A stretch of DNA of 34,058 bases from Acidobacteriota bacterium (GTDB lineage: Bacteria > Acidobacteriota > Terriglobia > Terriglobales > Acidobacteriaceae): contig JAJXWS010000037.1 in the NCBI GenBank assembly GCA_021781495.1, positions 1 through 34,058 on the forward strand, written 5' to 3'. Under the pieces are notes generated by a model that saw nothing but the letters and a program-made list of their open reading frames with translations, made no database searches and had not been told where the DNA came from. Position 1 is the first letter of the stretch. Each line of letters starts with the position of its first letter. Positions 14,544-21,092 of this stretch are shown here, piece by piece. The position numbers and the translations under genes were made by a program.

Positions 14544-16175
14544 TTACGAAGCGTCAGTGCGTCTATGGGATGGCATTGAAGCGATAACGGCTTGTTGAGA
14601 AATGTCATCCCAAAAGTAGTAGATTCGAAGGCAGCGCGCTGGATCTCTCGTATTTCCGCCACACTTTATGTGCCAGTCCACTGTGCGCTTTTGGCCTTGC
14701 CATTCAATCTCGTAGACGTCATTGCCGCAGTGAGCATTGATTACTCCGGCCTCGATAACTGCATCGCTTATGGATCCACCTGCAACCCCGTTCTTAGCTG
14801 TACGGTAATCGTTCGCAAGCCAGCGGAGGCACCGGGCCGCCAGCTCTACATCCTCAAATTCGGCAGACTTCAAAGAACGTCGGCCTTGTGGTGACAAAAT
14901 AACTCGACCTGCCAAGTTAACATCGCACCAATTGCAGAATGCATCCCAACTCTCAGGGAGGTTGATCTTTGCGTCTGGGGTCACTCCAGATGTCTTGAGT
15001 TGATCTATGAGTTGCTGCACCCTAAAGGACGCTGCTCGCAATTGTGCTTCGGATGTTTCGGCCCTTTGTTCTGCTTCTTGATGAAGATCTGAGAACTGCT
15101 GTTCATAGTTTCTGGATTCGGCAAGTTGCACTTCCAGCAAACGTATTCGCTCGGTCGCGGTAGCGAGTCGTTCATGGTCCGTTGCGCCACTGTCCTGAAG
15201 TGCAAGCTGGCGCTTCTGCAGCGCCTGCGACTTGACTGCCGAAAACGCCAAGATGTCTTTACCGAGCGAAAGCCTACGGACACTGCCATTTGCTGCGATC
15301 CATCTCAGCCTTGTTAGCGCGGAATCTGCGGTACTCAGACTAGAGAAGTTGTGGGGTAGCAGAAGTTCGTGCCCGCCGAACGGATTTGCATCTTCAGTAA
15401 AGCCGGGCAAATAGACCCGCGCTGCTCCTTCATACACAGATAGTTGTTTCCCAAATCTCTCAGTCAATGCCCAACTTGCCGCTGATGGTACAACCACTAC
15501 AATGGCCAATCCGGCACAAGCTGCCGCGAGTACCACAGGATCCAACAAGGGCGTGTATGGGTCAGACGAGTTCGTTGGAACTGACAGAGCGATGATCGGC
15601 AGCTTTCTGGCGGGATCCAAGAGAGCGTCGATCAAGAGTTCGATACTGCGCTGCGATTTGATGATCAGGTGCTTATCGGTGAGTCTGTACGAGCCAGCCA
15701 AGAGGCCAGGAGAGTCGATTATCTGCCTCACTACCCCAGGGACATGCGGCTCGATTGCAAGAAAGCGTTCTGATGTGCCCACCAACAGGCGAAGCGTAAA
15801 CTGTGACTGCAATTCACTACCGTCGGACGAAATAGTGATCTCAGAGGTCCATATTCGTCCAGCAATCTCTTTGTCGGGGTCTTCAATTCTCAGGGACCAA
15901 ATATCTTTACCGTCTTCTTCAAGGTGAATGGCGGAACAACTTCGTCCACTCGACAGATGCTCGAAGTCCCTAAATTCCCACGCTTCCTTTGGCAAAGCGC
16001 CAATCGCCTTGTTTTGCGCCCAACGAAGCACATGAGTTCTTGCAATGCTCAATGCAGTGGAAGGGCCTTCTGAGGTGAGACTCGCGGCAACTCGAAGGAT
16101 CTCTTGCTCTCGTAGCTGCCGAGAAGACCTATTTGACCGCTGCAGAGGTCCTGAACTGTCAGATTCTTCTATCAT
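14544..16175 (-). CDS. Unknown protein, first gene of the E2 defence-like operon
   Basis: I prefer the ATG at 16175 (543 aa, AGAGG upstream). The frame is open to a TTG at 16346 (600 aa), but that extension overlaps the methyltransferase remnant in another frame. I cannot name the family. Visible parts are a region with HVLRWAQNKAIG and RIEDPDKEIAGRIWTSEITI, and a central alpha/beta region with a hydrophobic stretch LAAACAGLAIVVVVPSA that looks like a buried strand rather than a membrane helix. A coiled coil spans about residues 395-455 of the longer form. A conserved-looking C-terminus has WHIKCGGNTRDPARCLRIYY and IASMPSHRRT. No known catalytic motif stands out. Position suggests a specificity or sensor component with DUF2130 and the RloC-like ATPase. 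Confidence 0.7.
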   Translation of the reverse strand: MIEESDSSGPLQRSNRSSRQLREQEILRVAASLTSEGPSTALSIARTHVLRWAQNKAIGALPKEAWEFRDFEHLSSGRSCSAIHLEEDGKDIWSLRIEDPDKEIAGRIWTSEITISSDGSELQSQFTLRLLVGTSERFLAIEPHVPGVVRQIIDSPGLLAGSYRLTDKHLIIKSQRSIELLIDALLDPARKLPIIALSVPTNSSDPYTPLLDPVVLAAACAGLAIVVVVPSAASWALTERFGKQLSVYEGAARVYLPGFTEDANPFGGHELLLPHNFSSLSTADSALTRLRWIAANGSVRRLSLGKDILAFSAVKSQALQKRQLALQDSGATDHERLATATERIRLLEVQLAESRNYEQQFSDLHQEAEQRAETSEAQLRAASFRVQQLIDQLKTSGVTPDAKINLPESWDAFCNWCDVNLAGRVILSPQGRRSLKSAEFEDVELAARCLRWLANDYRTAKNGVAGGSISDAVIEAGVINAHCGNDVYEIEWQGQKRTVDWHIKCGGNTRDPARCLRIYYFWDDISQQAVIASMPSHRRTDAS

Positions 16176-16243
16176 TTTTCGATCGCCTCTATGACCCTCC
16201 GGCGTTCTAGCTCGGACTAATCCTGCCAGGCCCTTGGGAAGAC

Positions 16244-16519
16244 TTATAAGTCCCGGCTCGAAGATAGCTCCAAATTGCCAAAGGATAAATTGTGGTGCGT
16301 CTGTAATGGCCTCCCAAATCTCCGGCTTTCGTTTCCCTCGTGCCAACTTGGCGCCGGGTCAAGGGAAGTGCTACAGCGATAAGTCATTGGCGACGTTCGC
16401 TTGCGGAACTGCGCCTTGGTGCCTGGATCGGGGCGCATTGGGCTCTCTGCGGTCTCGTACTGGTAGCTGTTTGCTGCTTGTGACTTGGCCGAGCGGTGTG
16501 CCTTCTTCTTGGGAGCCAT
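16244..16519 (-). pseudogene. Second DNA methyltransferase N-terminal remnant
   Basis: The ATG at 16519 opens with KKKAHRSAKSQAANSYQY, then SPMRPDPGTKAQFRKR, SPMTYRCSTSLDPAPSW and HEGNESRR. I recognise the R-P-x-x-GT-x-AQFRK...TYRY-x-SSL-x-PAL-x-WDG-x-N-x-ARE pattern as the start of a large site-specific DNA methyltransferase found in type III-like restriction-modification operons. Similarity fades after about 65 codons (around 16325), and the frame ends at 16244 with no methyltransferase motif. It differs from the remnant at 10886. It lies just upstream of the unknown operon gene, as if a deletion fused the methyltransferase start to that gene. Identification is from memory of the pattern and less certain than for the first remnant. 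Confidence 0.5.
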
Positions 16520-16950
16520 TGTGTCTGATGCCTCTATTGGTATGGGGCAGGGAGATGCTTCCTCTTTTGCACTTTCAGCTTAGCACCCGTTAACAAGGCA
16601 AACAGAGAAGTTTCCACTAAGGTAACTTCCATCGCAATAAACCGGACTCCCAGACCTTGCTGGAGTCTGTCGCTCGGCGATGAGAGAAATTCCAGGGCCC
16701 TCGGGCAAGGCCTGGAGGCGATCCGGGGAGCCGAGTGCTCCTTTGGAGGTGAAATGCCCAGATTTGCCTGGCGTGCGGCATGCGAAGGTTGAGCGAGTCA
16801 GGAGGATCTGGCATAAAAACCATGTCATTTCAATGGCTTGCGTAGAGCATGCAGATAATTAACGGAATTTGTAATACGTTGGATTTATCCCACACAAATG
16901 TTTGCGCGAAACGCTTAGGTATACGGATTCGTGCGTAAGGAGAAATGCTT
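16520..16950. other. Intergenic region between the defence operon and the E2 replication module
   Basis: I see no convincing gene here; the short frames on both strands lack ribosome sites. The sequence just before the Cys-rich gene has a good AAGGAG at 16937-16942. The promoters for the leftward operon and the rightward replication module must lie in this divergent region, but I could not pick either with confidence. Confidence 0.5.
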
Positions 16951-17199
16951 ATGAAGCTTTGCAATGGTTGTAATCGCCCAGTTGATTATTCGGTTTGTAC
17001 AGTCGTTTCGACAAACCGGATTAGCCCACGCTTCCAAAAGTGCTCAAAATCCATTCCGCTCTGCATGACTTGCCTCGATGCCTTTGTGGCAGGAGGGGAT
17101 GTGCAGATCGCCGAATCCCTCCGCGAGAGCATTAGGCCCGCATTCACCGCACTCGTGCAACACGTTGAGACCTCATTCAAGTCTCAACAGGTTCGCTAG
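16951..17199 (+). CDS. Small Cys-rich (putative zinc-binding) protein of element E2
   Basis: I use the ATG at 16951, because AAGGAG (16937-16942) lies 8 bp before it but only 2 bp before the ATG at 16945. The 82-aa protein starts MKLCNGCNRPVDYS and has SPRFQKC and IPLCMTC, giving two CxxC pairs and an extra Cys. These are probably zinc ligands. It is homologous over its whole length to the E1 protein at 7409-7774, including VST, PR-x-QKC, PLC-x2-C and A-x-TAL. That two neighbouring elements with unrelated Rep proteins and recombinases keep this gene suggests a core function for this kind of element, perhaps transcriptional control. The next gene follows 13 bp later with its own AGGAGAG. Confidence 0.7.
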   Translation: MKLCNGCNRPVDYSVCTVVSTNRISPRFQKCSKSIPLCMTCLDAFVAGGDVQIAESLRESIRPAFTALVQHVETSFKSQQVR

Positions 17200-17212
17200 G
17201 AGAGCGACGCTT

Positions 17213-17527
17213 ATGGGAGGCGTGATGCGGTGCGTTCATGAAATCCGGGCAGACGGGGTCGCGCCCGTTCCGGTGGCTGATACGTGCCTACACTCACAGC
17301 AAATGACAGCCGAACACTGTCTGCCTCCCGCCCAAAATGCTGCGCAATGCGCATTAGAGCGTGTTTACAGCATTGCAAGGCCTTCAGTGGCCCCAAGGTA
17401 TTGGGAAGGCGCTAATCGCTCACCTATCAGCCTAAAAACGCGCGGGGGTGTGGGGGCTGGCCCCCACCGTATCGCGCGCATCGCGCGCGTTCTTTACTTA
17501 GTTCACCGTAGTACAGAGCAATCGTAA
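17213..17527 (+). CDS. Hypothetical small protein of element E2, 104 aa
   Basis: The ATG at 17213 has AGGAGAG 8 bp upstream, overlapping the stop region of the Cys-rich gene, so coupled translation is likely. The product is unrecognised. It has several Cys and His residues (MRCVHEIRA, TCLHSQQ, HCLPPAQNAAQC) in the first half and an Arg/Gly-rich second half that translates the GC hairpins at 17427-17489. The E1 hypothetical protein translates its own copy of this hairpin in the same frame. Either the peptide (LKTRGGVGAG here, PKTGRGAGQS there) or the DNA structure is conserved. The gene ends 24 bp before rep. Confidence 0.45.
   Translation: MGGVMRCVHEIRADGVAPVPVADTCLHSQQMTAEHCLPPAQNAAQCALERVYSIARPSVAPRYWEGANRSPISLKTRGGVGAGPHRIARIARVLYLVHRSTEQS
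17427..17489. repeat. TCAGCCTAAAA motif with two GC hairpins (shared with E1)
   Basis: TCAGCCTAAAA at 17427-17437 is identical to 7227-7237 in E1. It is followed by GTGGGGGC/GCCCCCAC (17450-17467, 2-nt loop) and CGCGCG-CAT-CGCGCG (17473-17487). The structure lies 63-125 bp upstream of the HUH rep gene. An origin of replication or a Rep operator is the natural guess. Confidence 0.6.
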
Positions 17528-17551
17528 CAACGCACAGAGGAGGTTCTTTCG

Positions 17552-18421
17552 ATGCAGCAGGGATCAGGGAATAACCGCGAATGTGAGAATGAGAGGAAGT
17601 CGGCTGCAGCGCCTTCTGGACTGCTTCCAAACGGGCGGAAGAGGCTTTGTGGAGCGTGGACTCTTCATGGAGCAAGGCGCGTGCCCAAGCCGCGCGACCC
17701 CAATGTGCGGAAGTTCGCACGGCTTCGCTGCAAATGTTGGTCCTGCTCCTTGTGCGGGCCTCGAAAGGCGACTCGGTACCGTGGGCAAATCCTCCGTGCT
17801 GTGAACCGCTTCAAGAGGGTCCGTATGCTCACACTTACCCTGGACGTGCGCAAGATCGCTTCCGGCAGCGAACTGCAAACCTTCCTGGAGCACTTCCAAG
17901 AGCACAAAGCATTAAAGACGGCTTGCCGATGCGCTACCTGCGAAAAAGTCCAGGTGCAGTCAATCGCGCACATCCGGAAGTGCTGGAGCAAGCTGCGAGT
18001 CTACCTCCATCGCAAACTCGGAGCCGCGCCCAAATACGTTGCCGTTTTGGAGTTTCAGAAGGTCACAGGCCTGGCCCATCTCCACATTGCGACTGACCAC
18101 TGGATCGACCAGGCTTGGGCGAAAGAAGCCTGGCAGGCGCTGGGCGGCGGGCAGCACGTCGACATCCGTCACATCGACGCACATCGGGCCGGCGCGTATC
18201 TCTCGAAGTACCTCTCAAAGGAATTGCTTTTGAGTGCACCTCCCGGTGTAAGACGTGTCACCACGTCACGGTCAATACACCTCGACGAAAAGAAGCCCTC
18301 CGAGTACCAGTGGGAAGTAATCAAGGCCGAGATTGACCGCATTCTGATCATCTTCAGAGAGTCCGCGAACCAGGTAGTGCTCAGTGACGGCGAATTGGAG
18401 TCGTTTGCGGCGCGGGAGTGA
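17552..18421 (+). CDS. HUH-type rolling-circle replication initiator
   Basis: The 289-aa protein is preceded by a strong GAGGAGG. A Cys cluster (CKCWSCSLCG, about residues 60-70) leads into RKATRYRGQILRAVNRFKR. The HUH metal-binding motif is GLAHLHIATDHW (HLH). The nicking-tyrosine region is AGAYLSKYLSKELL, with two Tyr separated by three residues and a Lys one helix turn away. This order (Cys-rich N-terminus, HLH, YxxKY) resembles replication proteins of microviruses and small plasmids. These cut one strand at the origin, attach covalently through Tyr and drive rolling-circle synthesis. It is followed by an SSB-like gene. It is unrelated to the E1 Rep, so the two elements replicate by similar chemistry with different initiators. 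Which subfamily it belongs to needs a profile search. Confidence 0.75.
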   Translation: MQQGSGNNRECENERKSAAAPSGLLPNGRKRLCGAWTLHGARRVPKPRDPNVRKFARLRCKCWSCSLCGPRKATRYRGQILRAVNRFKRVRMLTLTLDVRKIASGSELQTFLEHFQEHKALKTACRCATCEKVQVQSIAHIRKCWSKLRVYLHRKLGAAPKYVAVLEFQKVTGLAHLHIATDHWIDQAWAKEAWQALGGGQHVDIRHIDAHRAGAYLSKYLSKELLLSAPPGVRRVTTSRSIHLDEKKPSEYQWEVIKAEIDRILIIFRESANQVVLSDGELESFAARE

Positions 18422-18636
18422 TGCGTGTCCACGTGTGACACGTATGTGCCTCACGTGGTTTGACAGTGACGATGTGCGCATGCGCTTACGCGTGTACATA
18501 CAGGCGCATTAAGGACATGTCAGAAGGCGGGGCGCTGGTATCTGAAGCGCTCCTTTACCTCAACCTGCCGGGGTACTGTACCTCGGCCAACCATCCGGGC
18601 GCTGGATGCGATCCCGGAAGAAGGGAACTTTGACAC

Positions 18637-19044
18637 ATGCGAAATGACCAGACGGTAGGTGCAGCAATGGAAATGGAGACGCGGGAAGAGCCCCGCTTTG
18701 TGCAGTTCAACGCTGGCGACGTGTTGGAGGGCGTGCTCATGGCTATCGAACGGATGACAGTGAAGGACAGGGCAACCGGGAGGGACAGGTCAGCCATCCG
18801 TTACACGGTCGCAGAACCGGACGGCGGCGTGTGCGCGTTCCTGGGCACGTACCAGCTCAACACCAAGCTCCGGCCCACGGATCGCGGTCACCGAGTCGTC
18901 ATCCGGTGTGAGGGTGAAGACGTGACGGTGAAGCGTGGTGACAACCAAATGAAAGTCTTTGACGTGCAGGTGTCCAAAGCGCCGGTTCCACGCTCAGCAA
19001 CGTGCGATGACCTGGGCATCACGGATGCAGATATCCCGTTTTGA
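18637..19044 (+). CDS. Single-stranded DNA-binding protein-like, 135 aa
   Basis: The protein looks like a one-domain OB-fold with alternating strands: FVQFNAGDVLEGVLMAIERM, AIRYTVAE, VCAFLGTYQLN, HRVVIRCEGE, MKVFDVQVS. Its C-terminus is DDLGITDADIPF, the acidic Asp-x-Pro-Phe tail by which bacterial SSBs recruit repair and replication proteins. The classical SSB core is not obvious, so it is a divergent or analogous protein. Following an HUH Rep, it would coat the displaced strand of rolling-circle replication. The start is the ATG at 18637 (AAGGGAA upstream, rather far) or the ATG at 18667. An inverted repeat at 19052-19082 follows its stop. Confidence 0.65.
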   Translation: MRNDQTVGAAMEMETREEPRFVQFNAGDVLEGVLMAIERMTVKDRATGRDRSAIRYTVAEPDGGVCAFLGTYQLNTKLRPTDRGHRVVIRCEGEDVTVKRGDNQMKVFDVQVSKAPVPRSATCDDLGITDADIPF

Positions 19045-19051
19045 CGTGCAC

Positions 19052-19082
19052 GCACGTGTGGCCTTTGACGGGTCACACGTGC
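19052..19082. terminator. Inverted repeat after the SSB-like gene
   Basis: GCACGTGTG (19052-19060) and CACACGTGC (19074-19082) form a 9-bp perfect stem around a 13-nt loop, 8 bp past the stop codon. It carries the ACGTG motif in each arm and has no T-run, so an operator is as likely as a terminator. Confidence 0.4.
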
Positions 19083-19261
19083 CCCTTATTCCGGTGTCGG
19101 AGAGTGGTCATCGAGAGTGGCAACTGTGACAGCAAAAGCGTGCACGTGCACAGGCACAGCAAACGCGCTGTAAATGGCGCACGTCGGGCACGTCTGAGCG
19201 AAGTGCAATTGGGTTGAGTGGCAGCACGTTGAATGATTCTGAGCAGCACGTGAGGGCACGT

Positions 19262-19459
19262 ATGACGTTGAATGAGTGGAATTCTGACTTGATGACGGTT
19301 GCGGAGATCGCACGTGTCTTGCACGTCCCAGTTTCGTGGGTGTATGAGCGCACTCGCAGGCGCGGGAAAGAGCGTATTCCGCATATCAAACTCGGGAAGT
19401 ATCTGCGCTTTGAAATCTTGACGGTTCGGGAATGGCTGAACGGTCTGAGGGCAGCTTGA
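19262..19459 (+). CDS. Excisionase-like helix-turn-helix protein (Xis)
   Basis: I choose the ATG at 19262 because GAGGG lies 6 bp upstream. The frame opens at 19214 without a ribosome site. The 65-aa product has a MerR/excisionase-type winged helix: DLMTVAEIARVLHVPVSWVY (HTH), ERTRRRGKERIPHIKLGKYL (wing) and RFEILTVREWLNGL. Such proteins bind near the attachment site and bias the tyrosine integrase toward excision. The stop overlaps the integrase start (TGATG at 19457-19461), so the two are coupled. The region just upstream is packed with CACGT motifs and has a repeated ACGTTGAATGA (19226-19236 and near 19265), which could be its own binding sites. Confidence 0.8.
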   Translation: MTLNEWNSDLMTVAEIARVLHVPVSWVYERTRRRGKERIPHIKLGKYLRFEILTVREWLNGLRAA

Positions 19460-20712
19460 TGAATTCGGGCTTGGGGAATACTCTTCCTGCAGACGCACTA
19501 CCACCTAAACGGGCGACATTCGGAGGACGAATGACCCGTAAACGGTGTTTTCAAGAAGGCTCACTTTTCAAACGAGGTACGCGCAAGAAAGTGTGGGTCG
19601 CGCGCTGGTGGGAAGACGTGATTGGTCAGGACAACCGATTGGAGCGCATTCGGCGCTCTGCGGTGCTGGGCACAGTCGCCGAGATTCCGACAGCTCGTGA
19701 AGCAAGGCAGATGATGTCCGATCTGCTGCGCAAGGTGAATAGCGGAGATTTTCGACCGCAGGCGGTTTGGACGTTTCGCCGTTTTGTGGAAGATCGCTGG
19801 AAGCCGGATGTGTACCCCGCGCTGAAGTTTTCAGGCAAGAAGTATTACGACAACATGATCGACACGCATCTCATGCCGGTATTCGGTGACATGCAGCTTC
19901 GGCTGATCACGAAGGACGCCGCTCAACGCTTTCTGACAGCGAAGGCGGAGGGTGATTTGTCCTGGAAGACGGTCAAGCACATCCGCACCGCGTTTGGCAC
20001 GATCCTCGAAGCGGCTGTGCGGGATGACCTGTTGATCTCCAACCCCGTCCGAAAGACACGTATGCCGAGACGTGGCGTGGTAGATGAGAAAGCTCCCATT
20101 GCACCGGAAGGCCTCAAGGCCTTGATTGAGAAGCTTGCTGAACCCTCCCGCTCTATTGCTTCTTTACTGGCAATGACGGGACTGCGTATTGGCGAACTGC
20201 TGGCACTTCGCTGGCAGGACGTTGACCTGCAGGGCGGGTTTCTATCGGTTCGACAGACGGTCTATGAGGGCCATTTCGATGAACCGAAGACCAGGCGCAG
20301 CAAACGCCGCATTCCTCTTGGACCGCGATGTGTTGAGATATTTGCGGCCTTGAAGCCTACCGGGGCGGCTCCTGCTGCTTTGGTGTTCTCAGCCCGGAAC
20401 GGCTCACCGCTGAGTCGGCGCAATCTGCTCAACCGTCAACTGAAGCCAACGTGCAAGGCGCTCGGATTGACGGGAGTGAACTGGCACTGGTTCCGGCACG
20501 CTCACGCCACGTTGCTGGACTCGGTGGGGGCACCCATCGGGACAACTCAGGCGCTGCTCGGTCACTCGTCCTCGGAGATCACCCGGGAGACGTACATTCA
20601 CTCGGTTCCGGCGGACGCACGTCGAGTCGTGGAAGGCGTGGAAAAGCTAATTGGACCCAAATGGACCCAAGTTCCGGATTGGCCGGAACTTGCGAATACG
20701 CTAATTAACTGA
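19459..20712 (+). CDS. Tyrosine recombinase / integrase of element E2
   Basis: Starting at the ATG at 19459 (TGATG overlap with the excisionase) the protein is 417 aa, normal for phage-type integrases. An AP2-like N-terminal arm-binding region (KRCFQEGSLFKRGTRKKVWV) is followed by a SAM-like core-binding domain (VEDRWKPDVYPALKFSGKKY). The catalytic domain has TGLRIGELLALRWQDVD (Arg I), the lysine-bearing beta-hairpin KRRIPLGP, NWHWFRHAHATLL (H-x-x-R), LLGHSSSE (second His) and ITRETYIHS (nucleophile Tyr). All catalytic residues are present, so it should be active. The gene ends 15 bp from the tRNA-Pro gene, and its last codons contain the two TTGGACCCAA-type sites. Confidence 0.95.
   Translation: MNSGLGNTLPADALPPKRATFGGRMTRKRCFQEGSLFKRGTRKKVWVARWWEDVIGQDNRLERIRRSAVLGTVAEIPTAREARQMMSDLLRKVNSGDFRPQAVWTFRRFVEDRWKPDVYPALKFSGKKYYDNMIDTHLMPVFGDMQLRLITKDAAQRFLTAKAEGDLSWKTVKHIRTAFGTILEAAVRDDLLISNPVRKTRMPRRGVVDEKAPIAPEGLKALIEKLAEPSRSIASLLAMTGLRIGELLALRWQDVDLQGGFLSVRQTVYEGHFDEPKTRRSKRRIPLGPRCVEIFAALKPTGAAPAALVFSARNGSPLSRRNLLNRQLKPTCKALGLTGVNWHWFRHAHATLLDSVGAPIGTTQALLGHSSSEITRETYIHSVPADARRVVEGVEKLIGPKWTQVPDWPELANTLIN
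20651..20670 (+). promoter_or_regulatory. Right-end arm-type integrase sites (TTGGACCCAA, ATGGACCCAA)
   Basis: TTGGACCCAA at 20651-20660 and ATGGACCCAA at 20661-20670 lie 56-75 bp inside the right core repeat. They match the three copies at the left end (10499-10551). They are also codons of the integrase tail, so base constraint here is shared between protein and DNA function. Confidence 0.5.
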
Positions 20713-20725
20713 TATTGCGGGATTT

Positions 20726-20772
20726 AATGGTCGGGGAGAGAGGATTCGAACCTCCGACCCCCTGGTCCCGAA
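20726..20772. repeat. Right attachment site of E2 within tRNA-Pro
   Basis: This is the second copy of the 47-bp direct repeat (see 10400-10446). It covers the 3' 45 nt of the intact tRNA gene, CCA end to anticodon loop, plus two bases outside. Confidence 0.93.
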
Positions 20773-20804
20773 CCAGGTGCTCTACCAGGCTGAGCCACTC
20801 CCCG
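20728..20804 (-). tRNA. tRNA-Pro (anticodon CGG)
   Basis: The cloverleaf can be drawn by hand. The acceptor stem CGGGGAG (20804-20798) pairs with CTCCCCG, the anticodon stem CCTGG/CCAGG encloses TTCGGGA giving anticodon CGG, and the T-arm holds GGTTCGAATCC. CCA is encoded (20730-20728). The gene is 77 nt. It is intact because E2 restored its 3' end on integration. Confidence 0.97.
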
Positions 20805-21092
20805 AACATTGGTTGTGCTTGCGTATCGTTGGGTGCGGCCTGGTGCGTGCTCCCGCGTGATGCGCTTGCACTAGTGTAGCAGATACCTGCCGGTTGCGGC
20901 GAGGCGCGCTCAGCCCTGATTCGCGCACTTCTACGGTTCCTGCTCAAAGCGGCTTGCGTGGATGCGCAGAGCCTGTCGTGAAGCAGCAGTTGGCTCGCAT
21001 TCGAGGCGTTCGAATGCGGCATTGTTCGGAATCTGTGTCAGCTTGTGCCCTTGGCTGTGCCGGCCCTGCGGCGCGTCTGCCACCGAGCGATG
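20805..21092. other. Non-coding region between tRNA-Pro and the lipoprotein gene
   Basis: About 290 bp without a supportable gene. It must hold the tRNA promoter on the minus strand. A TACACT -10-like hexamer is at 20873-20878, but no good -35 accompanies it. Confidence 0.4.

Larger units (their letters stand above)
18430..19326. repeat. Block of about 20 ACGT-core motifs (CACGT/ACGTG)
   Basis: I count 20 ACGT tetramers in this 0.9-kb stretch, against about 3.5 expected by chance; 19 of them are part of CACGT or ACGTG. They cluster in the non-coding parts: 18430-18457 (three), 19045-19081 (three), 19143-19194 (three) and 19225-19262 (three). They include the perfect palindrome TGCACGTGCA at 19141-19150. 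The block ends inside the excisionase gene. It looks like an array of binding sites for an element-encoded DNA-binding protein. Confidence 0.6.
10400..20772. mobile_element. Element E2: tyrosine-integrase island in tRNA-Pro with Rep, SSB and a defence operon
   Basis: The perfect 47-bp direct repeats 10400-10446 and 20726-20772 bound about 10.3 kb. The integrase and excisionase lie against the intact tRNA, and TTGGACCCAA arm-type motifs occur inside both ends. Mobility genes are the HUH Rep, SSB-like protein, excisionase and integrase, plus two small proteins. Cargo is the minus-strand operon 16175-10883 with methyltransferase remnants at both ends. No capsid, tail or conjugation gene is seen, so it is neither a full prophage nor an ICE. 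A replicating integrative satellite or mobilisable element is the best description. It interrupts the 3' end of the E1 recombinase and is therefore the younger insertion. Confidence 0.88.

Noticed and set aside
16680..16862. Short frames on both strands in the gap before the E2 Cys-rich gene
   Set aside because: No ribosome sites, no recognisable composition, and mutually overlapping frames; treated as non-coding.
18430..19326. The CACGTG palindromes as chromosomal parS sites
   Set aside because: parS shares the CACGTG core but needs a longer palindrome (TGTTTCACGTGAAACA-like); none of the copies here extends that way.
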